Assembly (NCBI GenBank): GCA_009993005.1
Contig: JAACUH010000089.1
Coordinates: forward strand, 1 to 34,018
Reading direction: 5' to 3'
DNA: 34,018 bases
From: Rhodobacterales bacterium
Lineage (GTDB): Bacteria > Pseudomonadota > Alphaproteobacteria > Rhodobacterales > Rhodobacteraceae
Below, piece by piece: positions 8,101-15,527 of the stretch. The notes beneath the pieces are model-generated. The model searched no databases. It worked only from the letters and a program-made list of their open reading frames with translations, and was not told where the DNA came from. Position 1 is the first letter of the stretch. Each line of letters starts with the position of its first letter. The position numbers were made by a program, and so were the translations under genes.

Positions 8101-8990
8101 GGTGAGCCGGTGGCGAAGGCGGTGGCGTTCAGGATCACGCCGGGCGGTGCAGCGGTGAACAGGTTTTCCAGCGTCGCCTGCGACAGCGGGTCCTTGAGCG
8201 AGGCCACGAACACCGGCAGCGGGTTCAGCCCGGCGCGCAGCAGGGCGCGGGTGAGGCGGTTGATCGGCGCGAGCCCGCCACCTTCGAGCAGCGCGCGGTA
8301 GAACACCACCGGGACCACGGGCGCGCCCTCGGTCCAGTTCTTGCGCAGCGTGTCGAGGTCGGCGGTGCCGGCGCCGGGCCAATAGACCCCCGCGCGCAGC
8401 AGCGGGCGGGCGGGGGCGGGGCGGTCTGCCCCTGTCAGCATCGCCTGCGCGTGGCGCAGGAGCGTCGCGGCATTCTGCGGGCCGCCCTCGACAAAACAGG
8501 ACCAGAGCGCGTCGTAATCGGCGTCCGACACGGTGGAGAAGGCGCGCAACTCTGCGTCGGGCTTGTCGTCGCCTGGCAGCGCGGCAAAGGGCACGCCGGC
8601 CTCGGCCAGCCGTGCGGCATATTGGTCGAAGCCGTAGCGCCAGTAGCCGCGCCCGCCGAGGATGCGCGCGATCACGAGGCCGGAGCGGGTGGCGCAGGCG
8701 TCGAGGTGCAGGTCAACAGTCATCGGATGGGCGAGGTGCAGGAGGCTCGCCAGGCGCAGGGTCGGCGGGCCCAGGGTCGGCGGGCCCAGGGTCGGCTGGC
8801 CCATGGGCGGCTGGCCCAGGGGCGGCTGGCCCAGGGGCGGCGGGCCTTCCATCTGCGCGCGGGCCTCGGAGAGCAGCGCAAGTTCGCTGTCGGCCGCTGA
8901 CAGGATCACCACCTCGGCCGGGGTCTGGCCCAGATCGACGGGGTCCTGCCCGTCGCTGATGGCGCCGGCGGTGGCGGCGATCAGGTGCAT
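5172..8990 (-). CDS. cobN: Aerobic cobaltochelatase subunit CobN
   Basis: This 1272-residue protein is the large porphyrin-binding subunit of the ATP-dependent cobaltochelatase, which with CobS and CobT inserts cobalt into hydrogenobyrinate a,c-diamide. It is homologous to BchH/ChlH. Recognisable family segments include GGRGYWRYGFDQYA, ANYPNKDGRLANGVGLDTPA, WGTPEADPF, GNVIVGLQPARGYNIDP, HMGKHGNLEWLPGKA and GVKRHGYKGAFEIA. The start at 8990 (MHLIAATAGAISDG) matches the family, although no clear ribosome-binding site precedes it. Two features are unusual: a Pro/Gly/Leu-rich run at residues 49-78 encoded by a minisatellite, and an 18-residue in-frame insertion at 517-534 derived from a dispersed repeat. 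CobN lies last in the riboswitch-led block. Confidence 0.96.
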   Translation of the reverse strand: MHLIAATAGAISDGQDPVDLGQTPAEVVILSAADSELALLSEARAQMEGPPPLGQPPLGQPPMGQPTLGPPTLGPPTLRLASLLHLAHPMTVDLHLDACATRSGLVIARILGGRGYWRYGFDQYAARLAEAGVPFAALPGDDKPDAELRAFSTVSDADYDALWSCFVEGGPQNAATLLRHAQAMLTGADRPAPARPLLRAGVYWPGAGTADLDTLRKNWTEGAPVVPVVFYRALLEGGGLAPINRLTRALLRAGLNPLPVFVASLKDPLSQATLENLFTAAPPGVILNATAFATGSPHDGDDSPQNPLASAAANAAPVFQVILSGGTEAAWAAGTQGLSGRDIAMNVALPEVDGRILARAISFKGEAFFDEATQCPIATHQPLGDRIDFTAALAANWARLRTTPPAARKVAIILANYPNKDGRLANGVGLDTPAATVQALHLLAEAGYALKDLPADSAALMTRLMAGPTNWLTDRAHREGGEILPLATYNKYFDNLPWDIKNQITTRWGTPEADPFILQQISSPKASEASKSAGFALSIHRFGNVIVGLQPARGYNIDPTETYHSPDLVPPHHYLAFHFWLRHHWGADAIVHMGKHGNLEWLPGKAVALSQTCWPEVALGPTPHVYPFIVNDPGEGTQAKRRAQAVIVDHLTPPLTRAETYGPLRDLEALVDEYYEAAATDPRRAALLRDQILSLAATTGLAQDAGCAPADDTANLTRIDTYLCDLKEAQIRDGLHIFGRSPTGQQESDLAIALARIARGDGRGRNASLLRALADDLALDLDPLDCDMAVPAAQKPDALAGPGVWRSNGDTVERLEALAQSLLRDGGWGDAAQPRAAPPGPASAAVLEEITTRILPAIRACGPAEGAALRTALDGRAIAPGPSGAPTRGRLDVLPTGRNFYSVDSRAVPTPTAWALGWKSANLLLEKHLQDHGDWPRALLITAWGTANMRTGGDDIAQALALMGVKPTWDAANRRVTGFEVLPSGVLGRPRVDVTLRVSGFFRDAFPQLIALVDSAARAVQALDEPAAQNPAATRAREGAALSRVYGAKPGAYGAGLQALIDERIWAEPADLGRAYLEWGGYAYGAATEGVADHAGFAARLAQVEAVVQNQDNREHDLLDSDDYYQFEGGASAAIAMLQGRARPVYHNDHSRPDRPVIRTLEDEIGRVIRSRVVNPKWIEGVKRHGYKGAFEIAATVDYLFAFAATTGAVRPHHFDLVEAAFLEDDATRDFIATANPPALREIADRLAEAIDRGLWQPRSNSARARIAALRG
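7389..7442 (+). repeat. Dispersed repeat copy 1, inserted in frame within cobN
   Basis: Read on the plus strand, GCCTTCGGCGAGGATATTTG followed by TTGCAAGATGAAG matches the intergenic repeat at 11841 (GCCTTCGGCGAGAGTATTTT then TGGCACAGAGAAG). On the coding strand it gives ILQQISSPKASEASKSAG between EADPF and FALSIHRFGN, which in my recollection of the CobN family lie close together. The insertion is 54 nt, a multiple of three, with no stop. Confidence 0.7.
8757..8846. repeat. In-frame 15-bp minisatellite in cobN
   Basis: Six tandem 15-bp units (type CAGGGTCGGCGGGCC) lie at 8757, 8772, 8787, 8802, 8817 and 8832, with one to three substitutions between them. They encode residues 49-78 of CobN as six five-residue units of the PPLGQ/PTLGP type. 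The unit length keeps the frame whatever the copy number. Confidence 0.92.
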
Positions 8991-9058
8991 GTGGCTTGTG
9001 CCCGGCGCGCGTTTCGGGCAAAGACGCTGCCTGAGTTGGGGCCGCAAAGGGCAGGATC

Positions 9059-9229
9059 ATGGATTACAGCAAATCGGGCGGTGCCAAGGCCGGCAAGAAT
9101 GCGCCGCGCCATCGCGAGCACAATGCGCCCGGCACGGACAAGAACCCCTTTGGCCGGCCCAAGCCCAAGGCCGAACTCCTGGCCAAGCTCGCCGCCGCGG
9201 CGAAAAAGCCGGACGAGAAGGCCGAGTAG
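9059..9229 (+). CDS. Small conserved basic hypothetical protein (56 aa)
   Basis: ATG at 9059 opens a 56-residue frame beginning MDYSKSGGAKAGKNAPRHRE and ending in an Ala/Lys-rich helix (KAELLAKLAAAAKKPDEKAE), followed by TAG. It is Lys/Arg-rich, lacks a signal peptide or membrane segment, and its N-terminal half (GKNAPRHREHNAPGTDKNPFGRP) looks disordered and nucleic-acid-binding-like. I recall similar short hypothetical proteins in Rhodobacteraceae but know no function. AGGA precedes the start by a few bases. It is divergent from cobN (68-bp gap) and convergent with the GNAT gene (5-bp gap), so it interrupts the minus-strand cobalamin block. Confidence 0.7.
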   Translation: MDYSKSGGAKAGKNAPRHREHNAPGTDKNPFGRPKPKAELLAKLAAAAKKPDEKAE

Positions 9230-9234
9230 CCGCG

Positions 9235-9687
9235 TCACAGCCGCTTTTCCATGAAGACGCTGTGCGGGCCTTCGTCGTAGTCGCCGAACGGGCCGCAGCG
9301 GGTAAAGCCGTGGCGCTGGTAGAGGCGGTGCGCGGGATAGAGGTCATCGCCGGTCTCGAGCCGCATCACCGCCAGCCCCTCGGCGCGGGCTGCCGCTTCG
9401 AGCGCGGCCATCAGCGCCGCACCCGTGCCGGAGCCGCGCGCGATGGGGTCCACGAACATGGATTTCACCTCGCCATAGTCGCCGCGCAGCGCCAGTGCCG
9501 CGCAGCCCAGCGCGCGGCCGTCCTCCTGGGCGACAAAGAACCGGATACCGGGTGCGCAGAGCGCGTCGATCGACAGGAAATGGTTGTCTTCGGGCGGGTA
9601 GAGCGAGCGCATGTAGGCCTGACTCGCCAGCAGCAGCGCCGTGCCCTCGTCCGAGCGCGGGTCGGCGGGGCGGACGGTGATGGTCAT
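9235..9687 (-). CDS. GNAT family N-acetyltransferase
   Basis: A 150-residue single-domain GNAT protein. The acetyl-CoA-binding motif A is visible as VKSMFVDPIARGSGTGAALM, followed by the helix LEAAARAEGLAVMRLETGD and the C-terminal YQRHGFTRCGPFGDY that closes the fold. The end resembles small YkkB/PanM-like acetyltransferases (PHSVFMEKRL). The substrate is unknown. Its ATG overlaps the cobW stop by 4 bp (ATGA), so it is translationally coupled to cobW and lies inside the riboswitch-controlled block. No step of cobalamin synthesis is known to need an acetyltransferase, so the link may be only positional. Confidence 0.88.
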   Translation of the reverse strand: MTITVRPADPRSDEGTALLLASQAYMRSLYPPEDNHFLSIDALCAPGIRFFVAQEDGRALGCAALALRGDYGEVKSMFVDPIARGSGTGAALMAALEAAARAEGLAVMRLETGDDLYPAHRLYQRHGFTRCGPFGDYDEGPHSVFMEKRL

Positions 9688-10763
9688 GCCTGCAGTGCGG
9701 CCGTGATCGCCGCGCGGTCGAGCCCGGCCTGGCCGATGACCACCAGCCGGGTCTCGCGCGCAGCGGAGCCGTAGGGCTGGTCGAAATAGTGATCGACCCG
9801 CGGGCCGACGGCCTGGATCGTCAGGCGCATCGGCTTTCCCGCCACCGCCGCAAAGCCCTTGAGCCGCAGGATGTCATGGGTGCGGATCACCCCGGCCAGA
9901 TGCGCGGCAAAGGCGGCGGGGTCGGTGACCTCGGCCCGGGTGACGACAAAGCTTTCGAATTCGTCATGACCATGGTCGTGGTGATGGCCGCCGGCGTCAG
10001 CATGATCGTCGTGGTCGTCATCATCCTCATGGTCATGGTCATGGTGGACCTCGTGGCGCGCGTCCATGTCGGCCTCGGCGGCACTGCCCTGGCCCAGCAG
10101 CACCTCGACCGGCAGCGCGCCCATGGTCGCGCGCACCACCTGCACGCCCTCGCGGCTCTCGGAGCGCAGTTGCGCGGTCAGTGCCTCGGCCTCGGTGGCG
10201 CTCAGCAGGTCGGCCTTGTTCACTACGATCATGTCGGCGCAGGCGATCTGGTCGTCAAAGAGCTCTGACAGCGGCGTCTCATGATCCAGCATCGCATCCG
10301 CCGCACGCTGGGCATCCACGGCCGCGACATCATGGGCAAAGCGGCCTTCGGTCACGGCCTTGCCATCGACCACGGTCACGACGCCATCGACGGTGACGCG
10401 GGTCGAGATACCGGGCCAGTTGAAGGCGCGCACCAGCGGCTGCGGCAGGGCGAGGCCGGAGGTTTCGATCACGATATGCTCGGGCGGCGAGGGCCGGTCG
10501 AGCAGGGCGGTCAGCGTGGGGATGAAATCCTCGGCCACGGTGCAGCAGATGCAGCCGTTCGACAGTTCGACGATGTCATCCTCGCCGCAGCTTTCGATCC
10601 CGCAGCCGCGCAGGATCTCGCCATCGACGCCGAGGTCGCCGAATTCATTGATGATGAGGGCGATGCGGCGGCCGCCCGCATTTTGCAGCATGTGGCGGAT
10701 CAGCGTCGTCTTGCCGGCGCCGAGAAAGCCGGTGACGATGGTGGCGGGGATCTTGGCGGGCAT
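9684..10763 (-). CDS. cobW: Cobalamin biosynthesis GTPase / metallochaperone CobW
   Basis: A 359-residue COG0523 G3E GTPase thought to deliver Co(II) to the chelatase. The P-loop is GFLGAGKTT (12-20), the metal-binding CxCC motif is CICC (71-74, in SNGCICCTV), and the guanine-specificity motif is NKAD (182-185). A His/Asp-rich linker spans about 236-268, as in CobW rather than YjiA-like relatives, and the CobW C-terminal domain follows. The start at 10763 (MPAKIPATIVTG) is 6 nt after GGAGG on the minus strand. The frame continues further upstream without homology. It is downstream of cbiM and overlaps the GNAT gene. Confidence 0.95.
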   Translation of the reverse strand: MPAKIPATIVTGFLGAGKTTLIRHMLQNAGGRRIALIINEFGDLGVDGEILRGCGIESCGEDDIVELSNGCICCTVAEDFIPTLTALLDRPSPPEHIVIETSGLALPQPLVRAFNWPGISTRVTVDGVVTVVDGKAVTEGRFAHDVAAVDAQRAADAMLDHETPLSELFDDQIACADMIVVNKADLLSATEAEALTAQLRSESREGVQVVRATMGALPVEVLLGQGSAAEADMDARHEVHHDHDHEDDDDHDDHADAGGHHHDHGHDEFESFVVTRAEVTDPAAFAAHLAGVIRTHDILRLKGFAAVAGKPMRLTIQAVGPRVDHYFDQPYGSAARETRLVVIGQAGLDRAAITAALQA

Positions 10764-10794
10764 GGTCTGCCTCCGGTCGGGCAAAAAGGGAAAG

Positions 10795-10813
10795 TGGCCC
10801 CCGGTGGGGGCCA
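10795..10813 (-). terminator. Hairpin between cbiM and cobW, possible attenuator
   Basis: TGGCCCCC and GGGGGCCA form a perfect 8-bp stem with a 3-nt loop in the 74-bp cbiM-cobW gap. On the minus strand it is followed by CTTTCCCTTTTTGCCC, a broken T-rich tract. It may partly terminate transcription and so lower cobW expression relative to cbiM, or it may mark an mRNA processing site. It is too weak to call a full terminator. Confidence 0.4.
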
Positions 10814-10837
10814 TGCTGGTCTGTCAGGGAGAGTCGA

Positions 10838-11515
10838 TCAGGCCGCGCTGTAGAGACGCGTTGTGACGAGGCCGCTGCCTTGCAGGCCGCGCAGGGCCTT
10901 GGCCCCGGCGAGCACGGCGAGGTCCACCAGCGGCTCGAGCGCGATCACCAGCATGTAGGCGCCGCCGAAGGCCAGCACCGAAGTGACATTCTCTGCGCCA
11001 AAGCCCTGCCCGTAGAAGGCCCAGAAGCCGACCCAGGCCACGATGCCGCCCTGATAGGCGGTCGAAAGCGCCAGCGCCTGGCCGTATGTCAGGTCAACAT
11101 AGGCGGTGCCAGGTGCGATGATGCGCCGGGCCAGCATTTGCAGCGCAAAGAGCGGCACCAGCAGCGTGGTGACGTTCATGCCGTATTGCGGCAGGTCGAA
11201 AGGCGCGAAGAACAGGCCCTGGATCAGCAGGCCCATGGCAAGCCCGATGGCGGCGGGCGCCGCGCCGAACAGCAGGAACAGGGTCGAGCCGAGGATCAGG
11301 TGCACTTCGGACACGCCGACCGGGTAATGCGGCAGCACCTGGAAAAAGCTGAAGGTCAGCGCGGTGGCGATGGCCGCGCGCGCCACCAGCGAGGGCAGGC
11401 CGCGTTCGCGCAGCGTGTCCCAGGCGAGTTTGACGGAATAGAGCCCGGCGGCGGCGGCAGTGCCCGCGCCAAGCAGGAGTTTCGCACCGGCGACGATGCC
11501 ATGTTCGATATGCAT
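10838..11515 (-). CDS. CbiM-family cobalt transporter (ECF-type substrate-specific membrane protein)
   Basis: A 225-residue membrane protein of the CbiM/NikM family (PF01891). It starts MHIEHG. In NikM/CbiM the free N-terminus with Met1 and His2 and an inner His forms the metal site. Here His2 and His72 (GVSEVHLILGS) are present. The core FFQVLPHYPVGVSEVHLILG and FFAPFDLPQYGMNVTTLLVP are family signatures. Start 11515 is chosen because of the MHI requirement and GGAGGG 7 nt upstream. The frame extends to an ATG at 11560 right after the riboswitch, which would bury the metal site. No CbiN, CbiQ or CbiO partner is seen here, so it may work alone or use partners elsewhere. Confidence 0.9.
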   Translation of the reverse strand: MHIEHGIVAGAKLLLGAGTAAAAGLYSVKLAWDTLRERGLPSLVARAAIATALTFSFFQVLPHYPVGVSEVHLILGSTLFLLFGAAPAAIGLAMGLLIQGLFFAPFDLPQYGMNVTTLLVPLFALQMLARRIIAPGTAYVDLTYGQALALSTAYQGGIVAWVGFWAFYGQGFGAENVTSVLAFGGAYMLVIALEPLVDLAVLAGAKALRGLQGSGLVTTRLYSAA

Positions 11516-11528
11516 TTCAATCCCTCCA

Positions 11529-11545
11529 GCCGTCCCTCCGACGGC
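11529..11545 (-). promoter_or_regulatory. Hairpin between riboswitch and cbiM start
   Basis: On the minus strand GCCGTC and GACGGC pair around the loop GGAGG, 13 nt before the cbiM ATG. The loop mimics a ribosome-binding site, and a second GGAGGG lies just downstream. It may take part in switching translation of cbiM by the riboswitch. Confidence 0.4.
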
Positions 11546-11560
11546 ATTGTTGATGTCCAT

Positions 11561-11753
11561 GCATGGCAGGTCTCCTGGCTCGCGGGTCGCGGCACCTCGT
11601 CGCCTTCCCGGTTTCCCAGTGGCCGTTGACGGGCGCTCGCCGCTTACAGTCGCGGGGGCGGCTTCGGCATTGGGCCTCCCCGACTGAGGATCGACCCGCA
11701 CCGTATTCCCTTTTGATCCCCCGGTGCTTTGCACCTGATCGGGGGAACCATGC
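11561..11753 (-). ncRNA. Cobalamin (AdoCbl) riboswitch
   Basis: On the minus strand the hallmark B12 box AGCCAGGAGACCTGCC lies at 11580-11565. Further conserved elements are GCCACTGGGAA (about 11623-11613), GCGACTGTAAGCGG (11653-11640) and AAAAGGGAATACGGTG near the 5' end. Stem P1 can form between GCATGG (11753-11748) and CCATGC (11566-11561). Cobalamin binding normally switches expression off. Here it controls cbiM and probably cobW, the GNAT gene and cobN. The short distance to the cbiM start and the absence of a T-tract suggest control of translation rather than termination. Confidence 0.95.
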
Positions 11754-11838
11754 AGGGACGTTGTGCGCCTGAGAGGCGGGGGGCGTCAAGGCGCAAAACC
11801 GACAGGCGATGCCCCGGCGGCGGCGTGGGGTGGCGATC

Positions 11839-11876
11839 CGGGAGCCTTCGGCGAGAGTATTTTTGGCACAGAGAAG
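11839..11876 (+). repeat. Dispersed repeat copy 2 (between riboswitch and smc)
   Basis: CCGGGAGCCTTCGGCGAGAG followed by TATTTTTGGCACAGAGAAG lies in the gene-free gap between the riboswitch and smc. It shares the core with the other five copies described here. No gene was recognised in the rest of the 11754-12008 gap. Confidence 0.75.
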
Positions 11877-12008
11877 CGGGGGGGCGCGCGCGCGGAATGC
11901 AATATCTTGTGGATAAGCCGCCGGGTGACCGCTGATGGTGGTGGGGTGCGTTGACAGCCGGGGGCGCGGGCCGCATGTTTTGCCATTGGCGGGAATCGCG
12001 GGGGGGCG

Positions 12009-15000
12009 ATGCGTTTCACACGGCTGCGGCTCAACGGTTTCAAGAGTTTTGTCGATCCGACCGACCTCGTCATCGCGGACGGTCTGACCGGCGTGGTCGG
12101 GCCCAATGGCTGTGGCAAGTCCAACCTGCTCGAGGCGATCCGCTGGGTGATGGGCGAGAACCGCCCGACCGCGATGCGTGGCGGTGGGATGGAAGATGTG
12201 ATCTTTGCCGGGGCCGCGACGCGTCCGGCGCGCAATTTTGCCGAAGTGGCGCTGGTGATCGACAATTCCGAGCGGCTCGCGCCGGCGGGGTTCAACGATG
12301 CCGACACGCTCGAGATCGTGCGGCGCATCACCCGCGATGCCGGGTCGGCCTACAAGGTCGGCAGCAAGGAAGTGCGCGCGCGCGACGTGCAGATGCTGTT
12401 TGCCGATGCCTCCACCGGGGCGCATTCGCCGGCGCTGGTGCGGCAGGGGCAGATATCAGAGCTCATCAACGCGCGGCCGACGGCGCGGCGGCGGATCCTG
12501 GAAGAGGCGGCGGGGATCTCGGGGCTCTATCAGCGGCGCCACGAGGCGGAGCTGAAGCTGAAGGGGGCCGAGGCGAACCTGCTCCGCGTCGATGACGTGA
12601 TCGAGGCGCTGGCCGGGCAGTTGCAGGCGCTGGCGCGGCAGGCGCGGGCGGCGGCGCGCTACCGCGAGATCGGCGCGCAGTTGCGCGAGGCCGAGGGCCT
12701 GCTGCTCTATCGTCGCTGGCGCGAGGCGGATGAGGCGCGGCTGGTGGCCGAGGCGGCGCTGCGGGCCGGTGTGGTCGCGGTCGCGCAGGCGGATGCGGGC
12801 GCGCGGGCGGCGGCGGCGGCGCGGGCCGGGGCCGAGGATGCGCTGCCGCCCCTGCGCGAGGAAGAGACCATTGCCGCGGCCGTGCTGCAGCGCCTTGTCG
12901 TGCAGCGCGACAGCCTGCGCGATCAGGAGGCGCAGGCGATGCAGGCGATCGCCACGCTCACCGGGCGGGTCGCGCAACTGGGGCGCGACATCGAGCGCGA
13001 GGCGGGGCTGAACCGGGACGCGGGCGAGATGATCGCCCGGCTCGACTGGGAGGCAGGCGAGATCGCCAAGGCGGGCGAGGGGCATGGTGCGCGGCTCGAC
13101 GCGGCGGCGGTGCAATCGCGCGAGGCGGCGGCGGTCTTGCAGGCGCGCGAGGCGGATCTGGCCGAGCAGACCGAGGATGTGGCGCGCCTTGCCGCGCGGC
13201 ACCAGTCGGCGCAGCGGCTGATCGAGGACAACCGCCGCACGCTGGCGCGTCACGAGGCGGATGCCGCGCGGGCGCAGGCCGCGCAATCCGAGGCGACGGC
13301 GGCGCTGGCGCGCGCCGAGGCGGATTTCGCGGCGGCGGGTGCGGCGGAAAAGATCGCCGTGGCGACGGCGGCCAATGCGGATGCGACGCTGCTCGAGGCC
13401 GAAGCCGCGCGGGCCGAGACGCAGGGCCGCGAGGCCGAGGCGCGTGCGCAACGCTCGGAGGCGGAGGGCGAGGCGAGCGCGCTGCGCGCGGAGGTGGCGG
13501 CGCTGGCTCGCCTTGTGGCGCGCGACACCCGCGAAGGCGGGCAGGTGATGGACCTGCTCACCGTCGCGGGCGGCTACGAGATGGCGTTGGGCGCCGCACT
13601 CGCCGACGATCTGCGCGCGCCGGTGGTCGATGCGCGGGGGCGGTCGGGCTGGGTCGCGCTGGGCAGCTACGCGGCGCCGCCGCCGTTGCCGGAGGGCGTG
13701 CGGCCGCTGGCGGAGGTGGTGCAGGTGCCCGACGTGCTTGCCCGCCGCATCGGGCAGGTGGGGCTCGTCGAGGCGGTGGACGGGCCGCGGCTGCAGGCGG
13801 CGCTTCTGCCGGGGCAGCGGCTGGTGAGCGTGGCGGGCGATCTGTGGCGCTGGGACGGGTTTCGCGCGGGGGCAGAGGATGCACCTTCGGCCGCGGCGCT
13901 GCGGCTGAGGCAGCTCAACCGGCTGGTGGAGCTCAAGCGCGACCTCGAGGAGGTCGCGGCGCGGGCGCAGGGGGCGGCGCAGGCGCATGAGATGCTGAGC
14001 ACCCGGCTTGCGGCGCTGACGCAGGCGGATCAGGTGGCGCGGCAGGCGCGGCGCGATGCCGACCGGCTGGTGGCCGAGGCCAACCGTGCCGCGAGCCGCG
14101 CCGAGGCCGACCGCGACCTTGCGCTGGGCAAGCGCGAATCGGCGATGCTGGCGCTGAAGCGCCATGAGGAAGAGGCGATGGCGGCGCGTGCCGCGCTGAC
14201 CGAGGCGGAGGCGGGCGCGCGGGGGCTGGGCGACCTCGGCGCCGCGCGGGCGGTGATCGAGGACCTGCGCACCGTGGTCGAGGCGGCGCGGATCACGATG
14301 ATGTCGCGCCGGTCGGCCCATGACGAATTGCGCCGCGAGGGCGAGGCGCGGCTGCGGCGCGCGCAGGAGATCACCAAGGAGGTCAGCGGCTGGCGGCTGC
14401 GGCTGCAGACGGCTCAGACACGCTCGGCCGAACTGGCCGCGCGCAAGGCGGAAACCGAGGCGGAACTGGCCACCGCCGGGGCCGCGCCCGAGGCGCTTGC
14501 CGCCAAGCGGGCGGAACTGTCGGATGCCATCGACGCGGCCGAGGCGCGCCGGCGGGCGGCGGCCGACAGGCTGGCGGTGGCCGAGGCCGCGCTGCGCACG
14601 GCGGCCGGGACGGAGCGCGATGCGGAGCGCGCGGCGTCAGAGGCGCGCGAGGCGCGGGCGCGGGCCGAAGCGCGCAGCGAGGCCGCGCGCGAGACGGTGG
14701 CCTATGCCGCCGAGCGCATCGCCGAGGCGCAGGAGGTGACACCCGAGGCGCTGCGCGCGGGGCTGGGCACGCAGGCGGACGCGCTGCCTGCCGCAGAGGT
14801 GCTCGAGACGCAGGTCGCCGCGTTGCGCCGGCAGCGCGATGCGCTGGGGGCGGTCAACCTGCGCGCCGAGGAGGATGCCATCGCGGTGCAGACCGAGCAT
14901 GACACGCTCTTGCGCGAAAAGACCGACCTCGAAGAGGCGATCCGCGCGCTGCGGCAGGGGATCGCGAGCCTGAACCGCGAGGGGCGCGAGCGGCTGCTCA

Positions 15001-15464
15001 CCGCCTTCGAGCAGGTGAACGCGAATTTCTCGCTGCTGTTCACGCATCTCTTTGGCGGCGGCGAGGCGCGGCTGGTGCTGGTGGAAAGCGATGATCCGCT
15101 TGAGGCGGGGCTGGAGATCATGTGCCAGCCGCCGGGCAAGAAGCTCTCGACGTTGAGCCTCTTGTCGGGGGGCGAGCAGACGCTGACGGCGCTGGCGCTG
15201 ATCTTTGCGGTGTTCCTCGCCAATCCCGCGCCGATCTGCGTGCTCGACGAGGTGGACGCACCGCTCGACGATGCCAATGTGACGCGGTTCTGCGACCTGC
15301 TGGACGAGATGACGCGGCGGACCGAGACGCGGTTTCTGGTGATCACGCATCATGCGGTGACGATGAGCCGGATGGACCGGCTCTTTGGCGTTACGATGGG
15401 CGAGCAGGGGGTCAGCCAGCTTGTCTCGGTCGATCTGAAGAAGGCGGCGGCGCTGGTCGCCTGA
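12009..15464 (+). CDS. smc: Chromosome segregation ATPase SMC
   Basis: A 1151-residue SMC protein that, with ScpA and ScpB, organises and segregates the chromosome. The N-terminal head has MRFTRLRLNGFKSFVDPT and Walker A GPNGCGKSN (31-39). Long Ala/Arg/Glu-rich coiled coils flank a hinge at roughly 510-640 (LLTVAGGYEMALGAALADDL...). The C-terminal head has the ABC signature LSGGEQ (about 1052) and Walker B ICVLDEVDAPLDD. ATG 12009 follows a G-rich stretch. The coiled-coil regions are extremely GC-rich, which creates long spurious antisense frames. It stands alone between two minus-strand blocks. Confidence 0.97.
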   Translation: MRFTRLRLNGFKSFVDPTDLVIADGLTGVVGPNGCGKSNLLEAIRWVMGENRPTAMRGGGMEDVIFAGAATRPARNFAEVALVIDNSERLAPAGFNDADTLEIVRRITRDAGSAYKVGSKEVRARDVQMLFADASTGAHSPALVRQGQISELINARPTARRRILEEAAGISGLYQRRHEAELKLKGAEANLLRVDDVIEALAGQLQALARQARAAARYREIGAQLREAEGLLLYRRWREADEARLVAEAALRAGVVAVAQADAGARAAAAARAGAEDALPPLREEETIAAAVLQRLVVQRDSLRDQEAQAMQAIATLTGRVAQLGRDIEREAGLNRDAGEMIARLDWEAGEIAKAGEGHGARLDAAAVQSREAAAVLQAREADLAEQTEDVARLAARHQSAQRLIEDNRRTLARHEADAARAQAAQSEATAALARAEADFAAAGAAEKIAVATAANADATLLEAEAARAETQGREAEARAQRSEAEGEASALRAEVAALARLVARDTREGGQVMDLLTVAGGYEMALGAALADDLRAPVVDARGRSGWVALGSYAAPPPLPEGVRPLAEVVQVPDVLARRIGQVGLVEAVDGPRLQAALLPGQRLVSVAGDLWRWDGFRAGAEDAPSAAALRLRQLNRLVELKRDLEEVAARAQGAAQAHEMLSTRLAALTQADQVARQARRDADRLVAEANRAASRAEADRDLALGKRESAMLALKRHEEEAMAARAALTEAEAGARGLGDLGAARAVIEDLRTVVEAARITMMSRRSAHDELRREGEARLRRAQEITKEVSGWRLRLQTAQTRSAELAARKAETEAELATAGAAPEALAAKRAELSDAIDAAEARRRAAADRLAVAEAALRTAAGTERDAERAASEAREARARAEARSEAARETVAYAAERIAEAQEVTPEALRAGLGTQADALPAAEVLETQVAALRRQRDALGAVNLRAEEDAIAVQTEHDTLLREKTDLEEAIRALRQGIASLNREGRERLLTAFEQVNANFSLLFTHLFGGGEARLVLVESDDPLEAGLEIMCQPPGKKLSTLSLLSGGEQTLTALALIFAVFLANPAPICVLDEVDAPLDDANVTRFCDLLDEMTRRTETRFLVITHHAVTMSRMDRLFGVTMGEQGVSQLVSVDLKKAAALVA

Positions 15465-15486
15465 CAGGCCGCGGTGCGGCTGCGGG

Positions 15487-15527
15487 TTCGGGAGCCTGCG
15501 GCGCGGATATTTTTGGCCAAAAGATGA
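15487..15527 (+). repeat. Dispersed repeat copy 3 (between smc and lytic transglycosylase)
   Basis: TCGGGAGCCTGCGGCGCGGA followed by TATTTTTGGCCAAAAGATGA fills the space between two convergent genes. It contains the palindrome TTTTGGCCAAAA. An upstream GCCGC/GCGGC hairpin (about 15467-15481) and the T-tract suggest it could act as the smc terminator. Confidence 0.75.

Noticed and set aside
11516-11734. Upstream extension of the CbiM-like protein to 11734 or to ATG 11560
   Set aside because: The extension is translated riboswitch RNA, and the family needs a free Met-His N-terminus; the 11515 start has a good ribosome site. The 11560 start is kept only as a hypothesis.
12456-14321. 621-codon minus-strand frame opposite smc
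   Set aside because: Made of Arg/Leu/His repeats produced by the complement of SMC coiled-coil codons.
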